A DNA stretch of 64,000 nt from an uncultured Paracoccaceae bacterium. GTDB taxonomy: Bacteria > Pseudomonadota > Alphaproteobacteria > Rhodobacterales > Rhodobacteraceae. Positions 55,083 through 64,000 of the stretch are shown here, in pieces. Within the stretch, counting starts at the first letter, position 1. Each line of letters starts with the position of its first letter. The notes under the pieces were generated by a model, which did no database searches, was not told the origin of the DNA, and was given only the letters and a program-made list of their open reading frames with translations. Position numbers and translations under genes: made by a program. The stretch is taken from contig CANNFQ010000010.1 of assembly GCA_947503925.1 (NCBI GenBank), positions 113,752 to 177,751 on the forward strand, read 5' to 3'.

Positions 55083-56954
55083 TTATGCAATTACCTCTGG
55101 TTTTGTTTCAGATATGTCACTCACCTTATGGTAGCCCTCTACAAATGTCAGCAGGGCATTGCGCAGCGCCTTGGCGTCATTATTTTCAACGGCTGCGTTG
55201 ATTTCGCGCAGCATGCTGGCCACCTCAATCTCGCTCAGCTTCGTTTCGGACGCGCGCAGAATTTTCTCATGCGGGGTCTCAACAAGGTTTTTTCGGTCGA
55301 TTAGTAACTCTTCGTAAAGCTTTTCACCCTTGCGCAGCCCAACGATTTCAATCTCCAACCCTTTGGGGTGTTCTGGGCTTTTGATCTTGGCCCCTGCCAT
55401 CTTGATCATGCGATGCGCGATGTCGACGATTTTGACCGGCTTACCCATATCCAGCACAAACACATCCCCGCCTTCGGCAAAGGCACCTGCGACAAGGACA
55501 AGGCGGGCAGCCTCTGGTATTGTCATGAAGTAACGGGTCACTTCGGGGTGGGTCACTGTGACAGGGCCACCGGCGCGGATCTGTGCCTGAAAGAGCGGCA
55601 ATACTGAGCCAGACGAACCCAGCACATTGCCAAAGCGGACCATGGAAAACCGGGTCCTTTCGGTCCGGGTCTGAATATCCTGCACAACCATTTCGGCCAT
55701 GCGTTTGGTCGCCCCCATGACATTGGCAGGGCGCACGGCCTTATCCGTTGATACCAGAATAAATCGTTCCACATTTGCCGCACGCGCCGCCAAGGCAACC
55801 ACCTGTGTGCCCAAAACATTATTGCGAACGCCCTCGACCTCGTTTTCCTCAACAATAGGGACATGTTTGTAAGCTGCGGCATGCAGCACAATTTCGACAC
55901 CGGTTTCGGCCATCACATCCGTCACCCGACGTTGATCCGTCACCGACCCAAGGCGCGATGTGACCTCGATCCCCAACTCCCCCGCTTTCATACGCATTTC
56001 GCGGTCTATCTCGTACATCGCGAATTCGCTTTGTTCGAACAGGACGATATGGGCGGGACGGCAATTGAGCACCTGCCGGGCCAGCTCTGACCCGATTGAC
56101 CCACCAGCCCCGGTGATGAAAACAACCCGCCCGGCATAGGCTTTGGCTGTTTCCGGGATATCCAGATCGACCTTGTCCCGGCTTAGCAATTCGTCGGGCG
56201 AAACCGTTCGCAATTCGGTATTACTTTTTTCGATCAGTTCGACATATGACGGCAGAACACGCACTTCGAGCGGTAATTCCTCAAAGCTTCTGAGCATGTT
56301 TTCCCGCTCTGTTTCCGACAGGGACGGGATAGCCAGCAACACCTGTTTGATCTCACCCTGCGCGGCAAGTTGTTTGAGCCGTTCGCGCGGGGCGACCCGC
56401 AGATCGGAAATGATCAGCCCATGCAGGTTCGGATTGTCATCGGTAAAGATAACCGGCCGAAACTCTGGGCTTTGCCGCAAGGCTGAGGCCAGTTGTATCC
56501 CCGCAGCCCCGGCCCCGTGGATCGCAACCGGGATGCCGTCAGCGGCTTCCCACGGTTTGTTGAGAAGAAACAAACCCGTCATGCGCCCCAGCACCGACAG
56601 CACAAAAAAGACGATCCCGAGAATGATCGGGATTGATCGGGGGGTCCACACGCCCATGATGTAGCTTAAGACAATCGCCACAGTCCCCAACGCCGCCGCC
56701 GTGATCCCAACGCGCGCTGTCCCGCGCATATCCAGTGCGGAGAGTTTGATTTTGGGAAGGCCTGCCACAAGGATCACCAAGGGCGCGGCAAGCGACAGCG
56801 CGATAAGCAGGGGCAACGCATCTTTGACATAGTCAAAGGGCGTCAGCGTGCTGAAACGCAGGCAATATGCCAGAAAGAACGCGATTGGTACCATCATCGC
56901 GTCAAAGGTAAGGTAGACGGCCTGCTTTCTTGACCTGGGCAGATTTTCTAGCAC
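55083..56954 (-). CDS. capD: CapD/FlaA1-like nucleotide-sugar 4,6-dehydratase with N-terminal membrane domain
   Basis: 623 residues from a GTG at 56954, chosen because GGAGAAA precedes it; a GTG at 56996 has no ribosome site. Four to five N-terminal membrane segments, a first Rossmann domain (VAIHGAGAAGIQLASALR), then the SDR domain VVFITGAGGSIGSELARQ, VLHAAAYKHVPIVE, VSTDKAVRPANVMGATKRMA and FVLDMGKPVKIVD. WbpM/CapD relatives dehydrate UDP-GlcNAc to 4-keto-6-deoxy sugars for glycans. Probably the first gene of the - strand polysaccharide transcript. Confidence 0.9.
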   Translation of the reverse strand: MLENLPRSRKQAVYLTFDAMMVPIAFFLAYCLRFSTLTPFDYVKDALPLLIALSLAAPLVILVAGLPKIKLSALDMRGTARVGITAAALGTVAIVLSYIMGVWTPRSIPIILGIVFFVLSVLGRMTGLFLLNKPWEAADGIPVAIHGAGAAGIQLASALRQSPEFRPVIFTDDNPNLHGLIISDLRVAPRERLKQLAAQGEIKQVLLAIPSLSETERENMLRSFEELPLEVRVLPSYVELIEKSNTELRTVSPDELLSRDKVDLDIPETAKAYAGRVVFITGAGGSIGSELARQVLNCRPAHIVLFEQSEFAMYEIDREMRMKAGELGIEVTSRLGSVTDQRRVTDVMAETGVEIVLHAAAYKHVPIVEENEVEGVRNNVLGTQVVALAARAANVERFILVSTDKAVRPANVMGATKRMAEMVVQDIQTRTERTRFSMVRFGNVLGSSGSVLPLFQAQIRAGGPVTVTHPEVTRYFMTIPEAARLVLVAGAFAEGGDVFVLDMGKPVKIVDIAHRMIKMAGAKIKSPEHPKGLEIEIVGLRKGEKLYEELLIDRKNLVETPHEKILRASETKLSEIEVASMLREINAAVENNDAKALRNALLTFVEGYHKVSDISETKPEVIA

Positions 56955-57120
56955 GATTTCTCCATAATCCGTCTCAAGGCACAGCCACAAGCGCACCCAT
57001 CACGGACAACATAGGCCCGCGATGGCACCACTGTCATGTACCAAGACAAGTTGCATCCCACCGCATGCGGTTTTTGCAACATATATGGCGGCGTCGTTTA
57101 TGACGTTTACCGGAAGGGTG

Positions 57121-58791
57121 TCACCCAAGGATCCCTGGCAGGTTAAGCCCATGTTCGCGCGCGCAGGCCTTGGCACTGTCATACCCGGCATCTGCATGCC
57201 GCCAGACGCCGGATGCCGGATCATTCCAAAGCACGCGCTCGAGCCGTTTGGCGGCATCGTCGGTTCCGTCGGCACAGATCACGACACCTGCATGCTGCGA
57301 AAAGCCCATGCCGACCCCGCCACCATGATGTAACGATACCCAAGTCGCCCCGCTGGCGGTATTGACCAGCGCATTTAGCAGCGGCCAGTCGCTGACGGCG
57401 TCAGACCCATCCATCATCGCTTCGGTTTCGCGATTGGGCGACGCAACAGAGCCGCTATCCAAATGGTCGCGTCCGATCACGACGGGTGCAGACAACTCAC
57501 CGCTTTTGACCATCTCGTTGAAGGCGAGACCAAGCCGGTGGCGGTCCCCCAGCCCGACCCAGCAAATCCGGGCGGGCATGCCCTGGAACTTGATCCGCTC
57601 GCGCGCCATATCCAGCCAATTGTGCAGATGCGTGTTGTCCGGCAGAATTTCCTTCACTTTCTGGTCGGTCTTGTAGATGTCTTCCGCATCGCCCGACAGT
57701 GCCGCCCAACGAAACGGGCCGATGCCCCGACAGAAGAGCGGGCGGATATAGGCGGGTACAAAACCGGGGAAAGCGAAGGCGTTTTCAAGGCCTTCTTCCA
57801 GCGCTATTTGCCGGATGTTGTTGCCGTAATCCACTGTGGGCACCCCGGCTTCGTGGAAATCCACCATTGCCGCGACCTGCACCTTCATCGACGCCCGAGC
57901 GGCTTTTTCTACGGCTTTTGGGTCTGTTTCGATTTTGGCGCGCCATTCGGCCACGGTCCAGCCTTGCGGCAGATACCCGTTGACCGGGTCATGGGCCGAG
58001 GTCTGATCAGTGACGATGTCAGGGCGGATGCCGCGTGCGTAAATCTCGGGAAAGATGTCTGCCGCGTTTCCGATCAACCCGACGGATTTCGCCTCACCCG
58101 CCTTGGTCCAACGGTCGATCATCGCCATCGCCTCATCCAGCGAATGGGTCTTTTCATCCACATAGCGCGTGCGAAGGCGGAAATCGGCGCTCTTCTCATC
58201 ACATTCAACAGCAAGGCAGCAGGCTCCGGCCATGACAGCGGCCAACGGTTGGGCACCGCCCATCCCGCCCAGACCACCGGTCAGGATCCAGCGCCCTTTG
58301 AGGCTACCGCCATAGTGTTGGCGGCCAGCCTCCATGAATGTCTCGTAAGTGCCCTGGACGATGCCCTGCGACCCGATATAGATCCACGACCCGGCAGTCA
58401 TCTGGCCATACATCGCCAGGCCCTTTTTATCGAGTTCGTTGAAATGGTCCCAATTGGCCCAATGCGGTACCAGATTGGAGTTTGCGATCAGGACGCGCGG
58501 CGCATCTTTGTGGGTTTTGACAACAGCGACTGGCTTGCCCGACTGCACCACAAGGGTTTCATCCGCTTCCAGCGCCTTGAGACTGTCAACGATCAGGTCA
58601 AAATCCTTCCATGTCCGCGCGGCCCGTCCGATCCCGCCATAGACCACCAGTTCATGCGGGTTTTCCGCAACATCCGGGTGCAGGTTGTTCATCAGCATCC
58701 GCAAGGGCGCTTCGGTCAACCAGCTTTTGGCGGTCAGTTCAGGGCCGGTGGGTGGAAATATATCGCGGGTATTCTTACGAGGGTCGGTCAT
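57121..58791 (-). CDS. hutU: Urocanate hydratase HutU
   Basis: 556 residues, normal for HutU, from ATG 58791 overlapping the hutG stop (ATGA). NAD-dependent urocanase: [65 protein letters not shown], and [21 protein letters not shown]. Converts urocanate to imidazolonepropionate, step two of histidine degradation. Last gene of hutIHGU on the - strand. The 166 bases below (56955-57120) show no gene. Confidence 0.96.
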   Translation of the reverse strand: MTDPRKNTRDIFPPTGPELTAKSWLTEAPLRMLMNNLHPDVAENPHELVVYGGIGRAARTWKDFDLIVDSLKALEADETLVVQSGKPVAVVKTHKDAPRVLIANSNLVPHWANWDHFNELDKKGLAMYGQMTAGSWIYIGSQGIVQGTYETFMEAGRQHYGGSLKGRWILTGGLGGMGGAQPLAAVMAGACCLAVECDEKSADFRLRTRYVDEKTHSLDEAMAMIDRWTKAGEAKSVGLIGNAADIFPEIYARGIRPDIVTDQTSAHDPVNGYLPQGWTVAEWRAKIETDPKAVEKAARASMKVQVAAMVDFHEAGVPTVDYGNNIRQIALEEGLENAFAFPGFVPAYIRPLFCRGIGPFRWAALSGDAEDIYKTDQKVKEILPDNTHLHNWLDMARERIKFQGMPARICWVGLGDRHRLGLAFNEMVKSGELSAPVVIGRDHLDSGSVASPNRETEAMMDGSDAVSDWPLLNALVNTASGATWVSLHHGGGVGMGFSQHAGVVICADGTDDAAKRLERVLWNDPASGVWRHADAGYDSAKACAREHGLNLPGILG

Positions 58792-59603
58792 GATTTTCCC
58801 TTCTTCGAAGTGAGGACGCCGGAAAGCGCAAGCTTTGACAAAGCGTCCAGCATGTTTTGCAGATAAGGCCGGATTGTCGCAGCGCGGCCCGCGCTCCAAT
58901 CCCAAGGCGGGGTTTCGTGCATATAGGCGCGCTGCGCGATTTCCATCTGGATCGCGTGCATGCCAAGATCGGGATGCCCGTAGTTCCGGGTCGTCCAACC
59001 GCCCTTGAAACGGCCGTTCAGGACTGTCGGCTCTCTGGAGGTTTCGGCGACACCATGAACCGCCTGTTCGATAACGGCGGCGCAGGTTTCACCATTATTC
59101 GTGCCAGTGTTGAAAACGGGCAATTCCCCATCAAAAAGAAACGGGATGTTTGATCGGATCGAGTGGCAGTCGAACAGGATCGCAACCCCGTGCCGGGCCT
59201 GAACACGGGCCAATTCTTGCGCCAACGCATCGTGATAGGGCGCGTGATAAGCTTGTCTGCGGGCCTCTATCTCTTCCTGAGATGGGTTTTGCCCTTCATT
59301 CCAGATCGGCCTGCCGTCAAAATCTGTCAGCGGCACCAATGTGGTGGTGTTCTGCCCCGGGTAGAGCGACGCCCCCGCAGGATCGCGATTTGCGTCGATA
59401 ACATAGCGGTGGATGTTGGATTTCACCACCGTCACGTCAGGCAATAACCCGTCATAAAGCCGGGTGATATGCCAGTCCGTATCTGCCAGCCCGCGCCCCG
59501 TGTCGTTCAGCCGCGCGGCAATGGCGTCAGGCACATGTGTGCCCCCATGCGGCTGCCCCAGAATAATCGGACCATCACCTGAATGAACTTCGCAGACCTG
59601 CAT
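58788..59603 (-). CDS. hutG: N-formylglutamate deformylase HutG
   Basis: 271 residues. N-formylglutamate amidohydrolase family: [15 protein letters not shown] with a zinc-ligand His, [18 protein letters not shown], and [20 protein letters not shown]. Hydrolyses N-formylglutamate to glutamate and formate. Its presence with HutF shows the five-step route that does not use formiminoglutamase. Overlaps hutH by one base and hutU by four. Confidence 0.93.
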   Translation of the reverse strand: MQVCEVHSGDGPIILGQPHGGTHVPDAIAARLNDTGRGLADTDWHITRLYDGLLPDVTVVKSNIHRYVIDANRDPAGASLYPGQNTTTLVPLTDFDGRPIWNEGQNPSQEEIEARRQAYHAPYHDALAQELARVQARHGVAILFDCHSIRSNIPFLFDGELPVFNTGTNNGETCAAVIEQAVHGVAETSREPTVLNGRFKGGWTTRNYGHPDLGMHAIQMEIAQRAYMHETPPWDWSAGRAATIRPYLQNMLDALSKLALSGVLTSKKGKS

Positions 59604-61138
59604 CAGTTCAGGCTTGGCAGATCTGTGTCCAGCACATCCAGAATGGCGCCATTGGCCATAAGGGCGCTGGCCGCCATAAGGTCCGGCGCCATGAACCGGT
59701 CATCGCCAAGCGTTTCGACATCCTGACGCAGGCGGCGCAGGGCTTTTTGCAGCGGAGCGCTGGTTTGTAACGGCGCGCGGAACTCAACACCACTGGCCGC
59801 ACATAACATCTCAACCCCCAGAATATGGTTCAGATTGGCAACCATCCGGTCCAGACGGCGCGCACCATGGGCGGCCATGGAGACGTGATCCTCCTGATTG
59901 GCAGAGGTGGGCGTTGAATCGGTCACGCAGGGGTTCGCTAAGTGCTTGTTTTCACTCATCAAAGCAGCGGTTGTGACTTCCGCGATCATCAGCCCGGAAT
60001 TCAGTCCGGGATTAGGCGTCAGGAATGGCGGCAAATCAAAGCTGAGCGTCGGATCGACCATCAGCGCCACGCGTCGCTGCGAAATCGCGCCAATTTCAGC
60101 AAGTGCCAGCGCGATCATATCAGCCGCAAATCCAACGGGTTCGGCATGGAAGTTGCCGCCCGACACAATCATGTCCGCCTCTGTCAGGACAAGCGGATTG
60201 TCAGTTGCTGCATTCGCTTCAACCAACAACGTAGCAGCGGTCTGGCGCAGCACATCCATCGCGGCCCCGGTCACCTGCGGCTGGCAACGGATACAATACG
60301 GGTCCTGCACTCTTGTGTCGCCTTCCCGATGGCTTTCGCGGATTTCCGAACCAGCCAGAATGGCGCGCATGGTCTGCGCGGCTTCGATTTGCCCGCGATG
60401 GCCGCGCAAGCTGTGGATTTCAGGGTGCAGCGGGGCGGTCGACCCCATGATCGCATCAGTAGACATGGCCGACACAACCAATGCGTTGCGCGCGGCCCGC
60501 CATCCCTGAAACAACCCGGCCAAAGCATAGGCCGTTGAAAACTGGGTGCCATTGATGAAGGCAAGCCCTTCCTTTGGACCCAGAACACCCGGGGTCAGGC
60601 CTGCACGGTCCAACGCCTCAGCGGCAGGCAGGACCTGACCTTCAAACGCTGCCGTCCCTTCGCCGATCAGGGCTGCGGTCATATGTGCCAGGGGGGCCAA
60701 ATCACCTGAGGCCCCAACTGACCCCTGCGCCGGGACAACCGGCGTTACCCCTTTAGCCAGCATGTTTTGCAGCAGATCAACCAGTTCCCAGCGCACGCCA
60801 GATGCCCCGCGCCCGAAAGACAGAAGCTTTAACGACATCATCAGCCGCACCAGTTTACCCGGCATCGGATCGCCCACGCCGCAGCAATGGGACAGGATCA
60901 GGTTGCGTTGCAAACTCACCGTATCCGCCGACGCGACCTTGACCGAGGCCAGTTTGCCGAACCCGGTATTAACCCCATAAACGGCGGCATCGCCATCGGC
61001 TGCGACCTTGATCCGGCTGGCGGCTGCATTAATGCCAGGTTTGCAAGCCATGTCCAATTGAACAGCCGTTTCGTTCCAGTAAATGTCTTCCAGTTGTGAC
61101 AGCGTCGCCTGGCCGGGGGTAAGGGTGAGAAGCGTCAA
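59603..61138 (-). CDS. hutH: Histidine ammonia-lyase HutH
   Basis: 511 residues. The Ala-Ser-Gly triad that forms the MIO cofactor is in [15 protein letters not shown] near residue 142. Other landmarks are [11 protein letters not shown] and [15 protein letters not shown]. Deaminates histidine to urocanate. The start is a TTG with a perfect GGAGG six bases upstream, overlapping the hutI stop (TTGA). Confidence 0.95.
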   Translation of the reverse strand: MTLLTLTPGQATLSQLEDIYWNETAVQLDMACKPGINAAASRIKVAADGDAAVYGVNTGFGKLASVKVASADTVSLQRNLILSHCCGVGDPMPGKLVRLMMSLKLLSFGRGASGVRWELVDLLQNMLAKGVTPVVPAQGSVGASGDLAPLAHMTAALIGEGTAAFEGQVLPAAEALDRAGLTPGVLGPKEGLAFINGTQFSTAYALAGLFQGWRAARNALVVSAMSTDAIMGSTAPLHPEIHSLRGHRGQIEAAQTMRAILAGSEIRESHREGDTRVQDPYCIRCQPQVTGAAMDVLRQTAATLLVEANAATDNPLVLTEADMIVSGGNFHAEPVGFAADMIALALAEIGAISQRRVALMVDPTLSFDLPPFLTPNPGLNSGLMIAEVTTAALMSENKHLANPCVTDSTPTSANQEDHVSMAAHGARRLDRMVANLNHILGVEMLCAASGVEFRAPLQTSAPLQKALRRLRQDVETLGDDRFMAPDLMAASALMANGAILDVLDTDLPSLN

Positions 61139-62343
61139 GAAAGGCCTCCAAAGATGCGCTTATGCAGTGGATTGAACCCAATCCGATAGGACAGTTCCGC
61201 CGGGTGGTGCACATCCCAGATTGCGAGATCGGCACGCATGCCGGGCGCAACAATGCCGGTATCCGTTAACCCAAGCGCCTGCGCTGCATGTCTGGTCGCA
61301 CCGGCCAGCGCTTCCTCGGGCGTCATCCGAAACAGCGTGCACCCCATATTCATGGTCAGCAGCATCGATGTCAGTGGCGATGATCCGGGATTACAATCCG
61401 TGGCCAGTGCCATGGGCACCTGATGGGCGCGTAACAGGTCAATTGGCGGGGCTTGGGTTTCGCGCAATGTGTAGAACGCACCGGGAAGGATCACCGCCAC
61501 AGTTCCAGCTGCGGCCATGGCTGCGACGCCATCCGCATTCAGATACTCAAGATGATCCGCCGATATCGCCCCATAGGAGGCAGCGAGTTTCGCACCACCG
61601 AGGTTAGATAACTGCTCCGCATGAAGCTTGACCGGCAAGCCAAGCTTTTGGGCTGCATCAAACACACGGGCGATCTGGGCGGGTTGAAACGCGATCCCTT
61701 CACAAAAACCATCCACCGCATCGACGAGACCGTCGCCATAGGCCGCATGAAGCGTCGGGATGCAGACCGCATCAATATAGTCATCAGCACGACCGGCGTA
61801 TTCTGCTGGCACCGCATGCGCCCCCAGATAGCTGGTCTTTATGCGCAGGGGCCTTAACGCGGCGATCTGGCGCGCAGCGCGCAACATGCGCAGCTCGGTC
61901 TCTTGCTCCAACCCATAGCCCGACTTGATTTCCAGCGTACAGACCCCTTCGGCAATCATCGCATCGATGCGGGGCAAAGCATCCGCAACAAGCGCATCAA
62001 CCGACGCGTCCCGGGTTGCCTTAACACTCGATACGATGCCCCCCCCTGCCCTGGCGATTTCAGCATAGCCCGCACCGTTCAGGCGCATTTCAAACTCTTC
62101 CGCGCGGTTGCCGCCAAAGACGACATGGCTATGTGCATCGATCAACCCCGGCGTGATCAGGCGACCCTGCACGTCCTGGGTCGGAAGGTTTGCATAGGTC
62201 GCAGGCAGGTTAGCCGCAGCGCCAACCCATTCAATCAGCCCGTCCGAAATGACAACCGCCCCATGCGGTATCATGCCATAGGGGGTTCCGTTCGCCTGAA
62301 GCGTGGCCAGCGTCGCGCCTGTGTAGATGGTGCTGTCGGGCAT
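61135..62343 (-). CDS. hutI: Imidazolonepropionase HutI
   Basis: 402 residues from ATG 62343; an alternative ATG at 62376 adds 11 residues. Amidohydrolase with metal site [21 protein letters not shown], substrate region [34 protein letters not shown], and [16 protein letters not shown]. Opens imidazolonepropionate to N-formiminoglutamate. First gene of hutIHGU, divergent from hutF. Confidence 0.95.
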   Translation of the reverse strand: MPDSTIYTGATLATLQANGTPYGMIPHGAVVISDGLIEWVGAAANLPATYANLPTQDVQGRLITPGLIDAHSHVVFGGNRAEEFEMRLNGAGYAEIARAGGGIVSSVKATRDASVDALVADALPRIDAMIAEGVCTLEIKSGYGLEQETELRMLRAARQIAALRPLRIKTSYLGAHAVPAEYAGRADDYIDAVCIPTLHAAYGDGLVDAVDGFCEGIAFQPAQIARVFDAAQKLGLPVKLHAEQLSNLGGAKLAASYGAISADHLEYLNADGVAAMAAAGTVAVILPGAFYTLRETQAPPIDLLRAHQVPMALATDCNPGSSPLTSMLLTMNMGCTLFRMTPEEALAGATRHAAQALGLTDTGIVAPGMRADLAIWDVHHPAELSYRIGFNPLHKRIFGGLS

Positions 62344-62392
62344 GGGATTCGACTCTGAAGTTGCATCAGCTGTCATTTTGTATATTTGTTAT

Positions 62393-62415
62393 CCTATATT
62401 GTCTATACAAATAGG
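62393..62415. promoter_or_regulatory. Operator-like palindrome between hutI and hutF
   Basis: TTGTCTATACAA (62399-62410) has TTGT/ACAA arms, widened to CCTAT..ATAGG with a one-base shift. The pattern resembles the TGTATA-type GntR/HutC operators and sits just before the hutF ribosome site and within the hutI promoter area. No hutC gene is in the window. Confidence 0.65.
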
Positions 62416-62421
62416 TTTATC

Positions 62422-63783
62422 ATGAAAATCCACGCGAATGTTGCCTTTCTGGATACGGAATGGGTGAAAGACGTTCGCGTTGAGTGCGTTTCCGGCAAAA
62501 TCAGCAGGATCACCCGGGATGTTGCCCCGGAGGCAGATGACGAAACCGTTGACGCCTTGCTGCCAGCGCTTGGCAACCTACATAGCCACAGCTTTCAACG
62601 CGCTATGGCGGGGATGACGGAGTTTCGCGCGGCCGGACGCGAGAGTTTCTGGACCTGGCGCGACCTGATGTACCGGTTTCTTGATCAACTCACGCCGGAC
62701 CATGTCGAAGCCATCGCCGCGCTCACCTTCATGGAGATGCAGGAAGCGGGCTATGCTGCTGTAGGCGAGTTTCATTATGTCCACCACCAATCCGGCGGCA
62801 CCCCTTATGATGCGTTGACTGAGTTAAGCGACAGGATCTTTGCTGCAGCGCAAAGCGCGGGTATCGGCCTGACTCATCTGCCTGTCCTCTATACGTATGG
62901 TGGCGTGCAGCAAGAGCCGCTCGCTGGCGGACAGATGCGGTTTGCAAATGATGTCGATCAGTTTCTGCGCCTGACAGAGGCTTGCAAGACGAATGTGACA
63001 GCTTTGCCCGACGACAGCCGGGTTGGCATCGCACCGCATTCCCTGCGCGCGACGTCACCCGCTGATCTGGCGCGGGTTCTGGCGGCCACAAAATTTGGTC
63101 CGGTACATATCCATATCGCAGAACAGCGCAAGGAAGTGCGCGATGTCGAAGCCGCATTGGGCAAGCGCCCGGTGGACTGGCTGATGGACAATGTGGAGAT
63201 CGATACGCGGTGGTGCCTGATCCACGCAACCCACATGACCGAGGGTGAAACGATCAAACTGGCGCAAAGCGGGGCTATCGCCGGTCTGTGCCCGATCACA
63301 GAGGCTAACCTGGGCGACGGGCTTTTCAACGGACCAACTTATCTGAGCCATGGCGGTGGCTTCGGACTGGGGTCCGATTCTAACGTGCGGGTCTCCTTGA
63401 CCGAAGAGTTGCGAACCTTGGAATATGGGCAACGGCTGCGCGATATGGTTCGTAACGTCATGGTGGTCGACGATGGGTCGGTCGGGCAAACGCTCTATAC
63501 TGGGGCCGCGCAAGGCGGGGCACGGGCATTGGGCCGTGATGCCGGAGTGATCGCAGAAGGCAAACTGGCTGACCTGATGGCGCTCGACCGCGATCATCCG
63601 TCACTTTGCACCCTGGATCTTGGGCAGATACTTGACGGGCTGTGCTTTGCCGCCCCTGATAATGTCGTCACCGACACTTGGTCTGCTGGCCGACATATGG
63701 TGAGATCCGGGCGGCACGTCGCGCGTGAACGGATTTTGGCCGCTTACAAGGCCGCTGTCTCAGATCTTCTTGCGGCGATTTGA
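62422..63783 (+). CDS. hutF: Formimidoylglutamate deiminase HutF
   Basis: 453 residues from ATG 62422 (AGG seven bases upstream); an upstream in-frame ATG at 62386 overlaps the operator-like palindrome. Amidohydrolase family: LGNLHSHSFQRAMAGM as the metal site, GEFHYVHHQSGG, VHIHIAEQRKEV, LIHATHMTEGE, and GLGSDSNVRVSLTEEL. Deiminates N-formiminoglutamate to N-formylglutamate and ammonia, feeding HutG. Transcribed alone, divergently from hutIHGU. Confidence 0.94.
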   Translation: MKIHANVAFLDTEWVKDVRVECVSGKISRITRDVAPEADDETVDALLPALGNLHSHSFQRAMAGMTEFRAAGRESFWTWRDLMYRFLDQLTPDHVEAIAALTFMEMQEAGYAAVGEFHYVHHQSGGTPYDALTELSDRIFAAAQSAGIGLTHLPVLYTYGGVQQEPLAGGQMRFANDVDQFLRLTEACKTNVTALPDDSRVGIAPHSLRATSPADLARVLAATKFGPVHIHIAEQRKEVRDVEAALGKRPVDWLMDNVEIDTRWCLIHATHMTEGETIKLAQSGAIAGLCPITEANLGDGLFNGPTYLSHGGGFGLGSDSNVRVSLTEELRTLEYGQRLRDMVRNVMVVDDGSVGQTLYTGAAQGGARALGRDAGVIAEGKLADLMALDRDHPSLCTLDLGQILDGLCFAAPDNVVTDTWSAGRHMVRSGRHVARERILAAYKAAVSDLLAAI

Positions 63784-63936
63784 GGTCTGGTTCTTGCGCT
63801 TGGTCTCAGGGTCATTTTGACTGTAGCGTTTGAAGAAATACCTGAAACAGCACATATCAACTAACGTGTTGAAATCGCGGGTTTCAGGCCGCGTTAGCTG
63901 ATGCAGGTTTTTGGGATAGCGCCTTAGGGTCAGGAC
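63784..63936. other. Non-coding stretch between hutF and the IS element
   Basis: No gene is convincing here. CCTGAAAC (63841-63848) and GTTTCAGG (63881-63888) form an 8-bp inverted repeat with a 32-base loop. GGGTCAGGACTCA at 63928-63940 probably belongs to the IS end, possibly with TTA as target duplication at 63924-63926. Confidence 0.5.
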
Positions 63937-64000
63937 TCATAGCCAGTAGATGACGAGGGCGGCGAGGGCGATGGCCGACAGAAAGACCCTTGGACATCTG
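63937..64000 (-). mobile_element. IS5-family transposase, C-terminal end only, cut by window edge
   Basis: On the - strand the last 21 codons read ...RCPRVFLSAIALAALVIYWL and stop with TGA at 63937-63939. This C-terminus is characteristic of DDE transposases of the IS5 family found in many roseobacters. The rest of the element is outside the window, so intactness cannot be judged. Only about 150 bases separate it from hutF. Confidence 0.8.

Noticed and set aside
57000..57275. 91-codon - strand frame over the end of hutU
   Set aside because: Shifted frame over the real hutU 3' end; no start signal.
57463..58866. 467-codon open frame antisense to hutU
   Set aside because: HutU has unmistakable family motifs in the other strand; the antisense translation has low-complexity His/Arg/Gly composition.
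63758..63937. - strand open stretch of about 60 codons between the IS end and hutF, ending inside hutF
   Set aside because: It simply follows the transposase stop in the same frame, begins with no ribosome site and overlaps the 3' end of hutF.

Overview
The window looks like the chromosome of a marine alphaproteobacterium of the Rhodobacteraceae (Roseobacter group). The base for this is gene content: a complete-looking methylated-amine pathway (tmm, tdm, dmm, gmaS, mgs), a roseobacter-type TMAO/betaine ABC transporter, smoEFGK/mtlK polyol genes, Mur/Fur-type sitABCD and a five-enzyme hut pathway. Coding density is high, start/stop overlaps of the ATGA type are common, and no tRNA, rRNA or CRISPR array was seen.

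Region 1 (1-26.9 kb) is a methylated-amine island. The + strand starts with the 3' part of TMAO demethylase (tdm), followed by a secreted unknown, a truncated haemoglobin and a second secreted unknown. The - strand carries mgsA-mgsB-mgsC-gmaS-tmm, and separately an ammonium transporter with a small membrane protein. The + strand then has dmmDABC (dimethylamine monooxygenase) and a DUF1194 protein. Two regulators (XRE-cupin and GlxA/AraC) lie between dmm and a sarcosine-oxidase-type heterotetramer, and a TmoXWV-like ABC transporter follows. Read together: TMAO is imported (TmoXWV) or made from TMA (Tmm), cleaved to DMA plus formaldehyde (Tdm), DMA goes to MMA (Dmm), MMA to gamma-glutamylmethylamide (GmaS) and N-methylglutamate (MgsABC). 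The tetramer is then the obvious candidate for N-methylglutamate dehydrogenase, although by family it is annotated as sarcosine oxidase. Released ammonium can be recaptured by Amt.

Region 2 (27-32.5 kb) holds a lytic transglycosylase-like lipoprotein, a DUF2147 protein, the histidine genes hisA, hisF and hisE interrupted by DUF2867 and DUF302 genes, a CoA-binding protein, a YHS protein and a zinc-ribbon protein.

Region 3 (32.5-40.7 kb) is a polyol locus: a LacI regulator with a near-ideal operator, smoEFGK transporter, mannitol dehydrogenase, and a divergent gatZ/kbaZ-like gene. Region 4 (40.7-44.4 kb) is the sitABCD manganese transporter with a Fur/Mur-like palindrome and an array of 11-bp tandem repeats in its upstream region.

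Region 5 (44.4-57 kb) is a surface-polysaccharide cluster (capD, wza, a PPP phosphatase, a flippase, a glycosyltransferase, a methyltransferase, a priming sugar transferase) tightly interlocked with small-molecule enzymes: an HpcH/HpaI aldolase, a fold-III PLP decarboxylase, a class IV aminotransferase and an FAD-dependent enzyme. I do not recognise this combination and consider it the best candidate for an undescribed biosynthetic pathway.

Region 6 (57.1-63.8 kb) is histidine degradation, hutIHGU on the - strand and hutF divergent, with an operator-like palindrome between them. The window ends inside an IS5-family transposase on the - strand.
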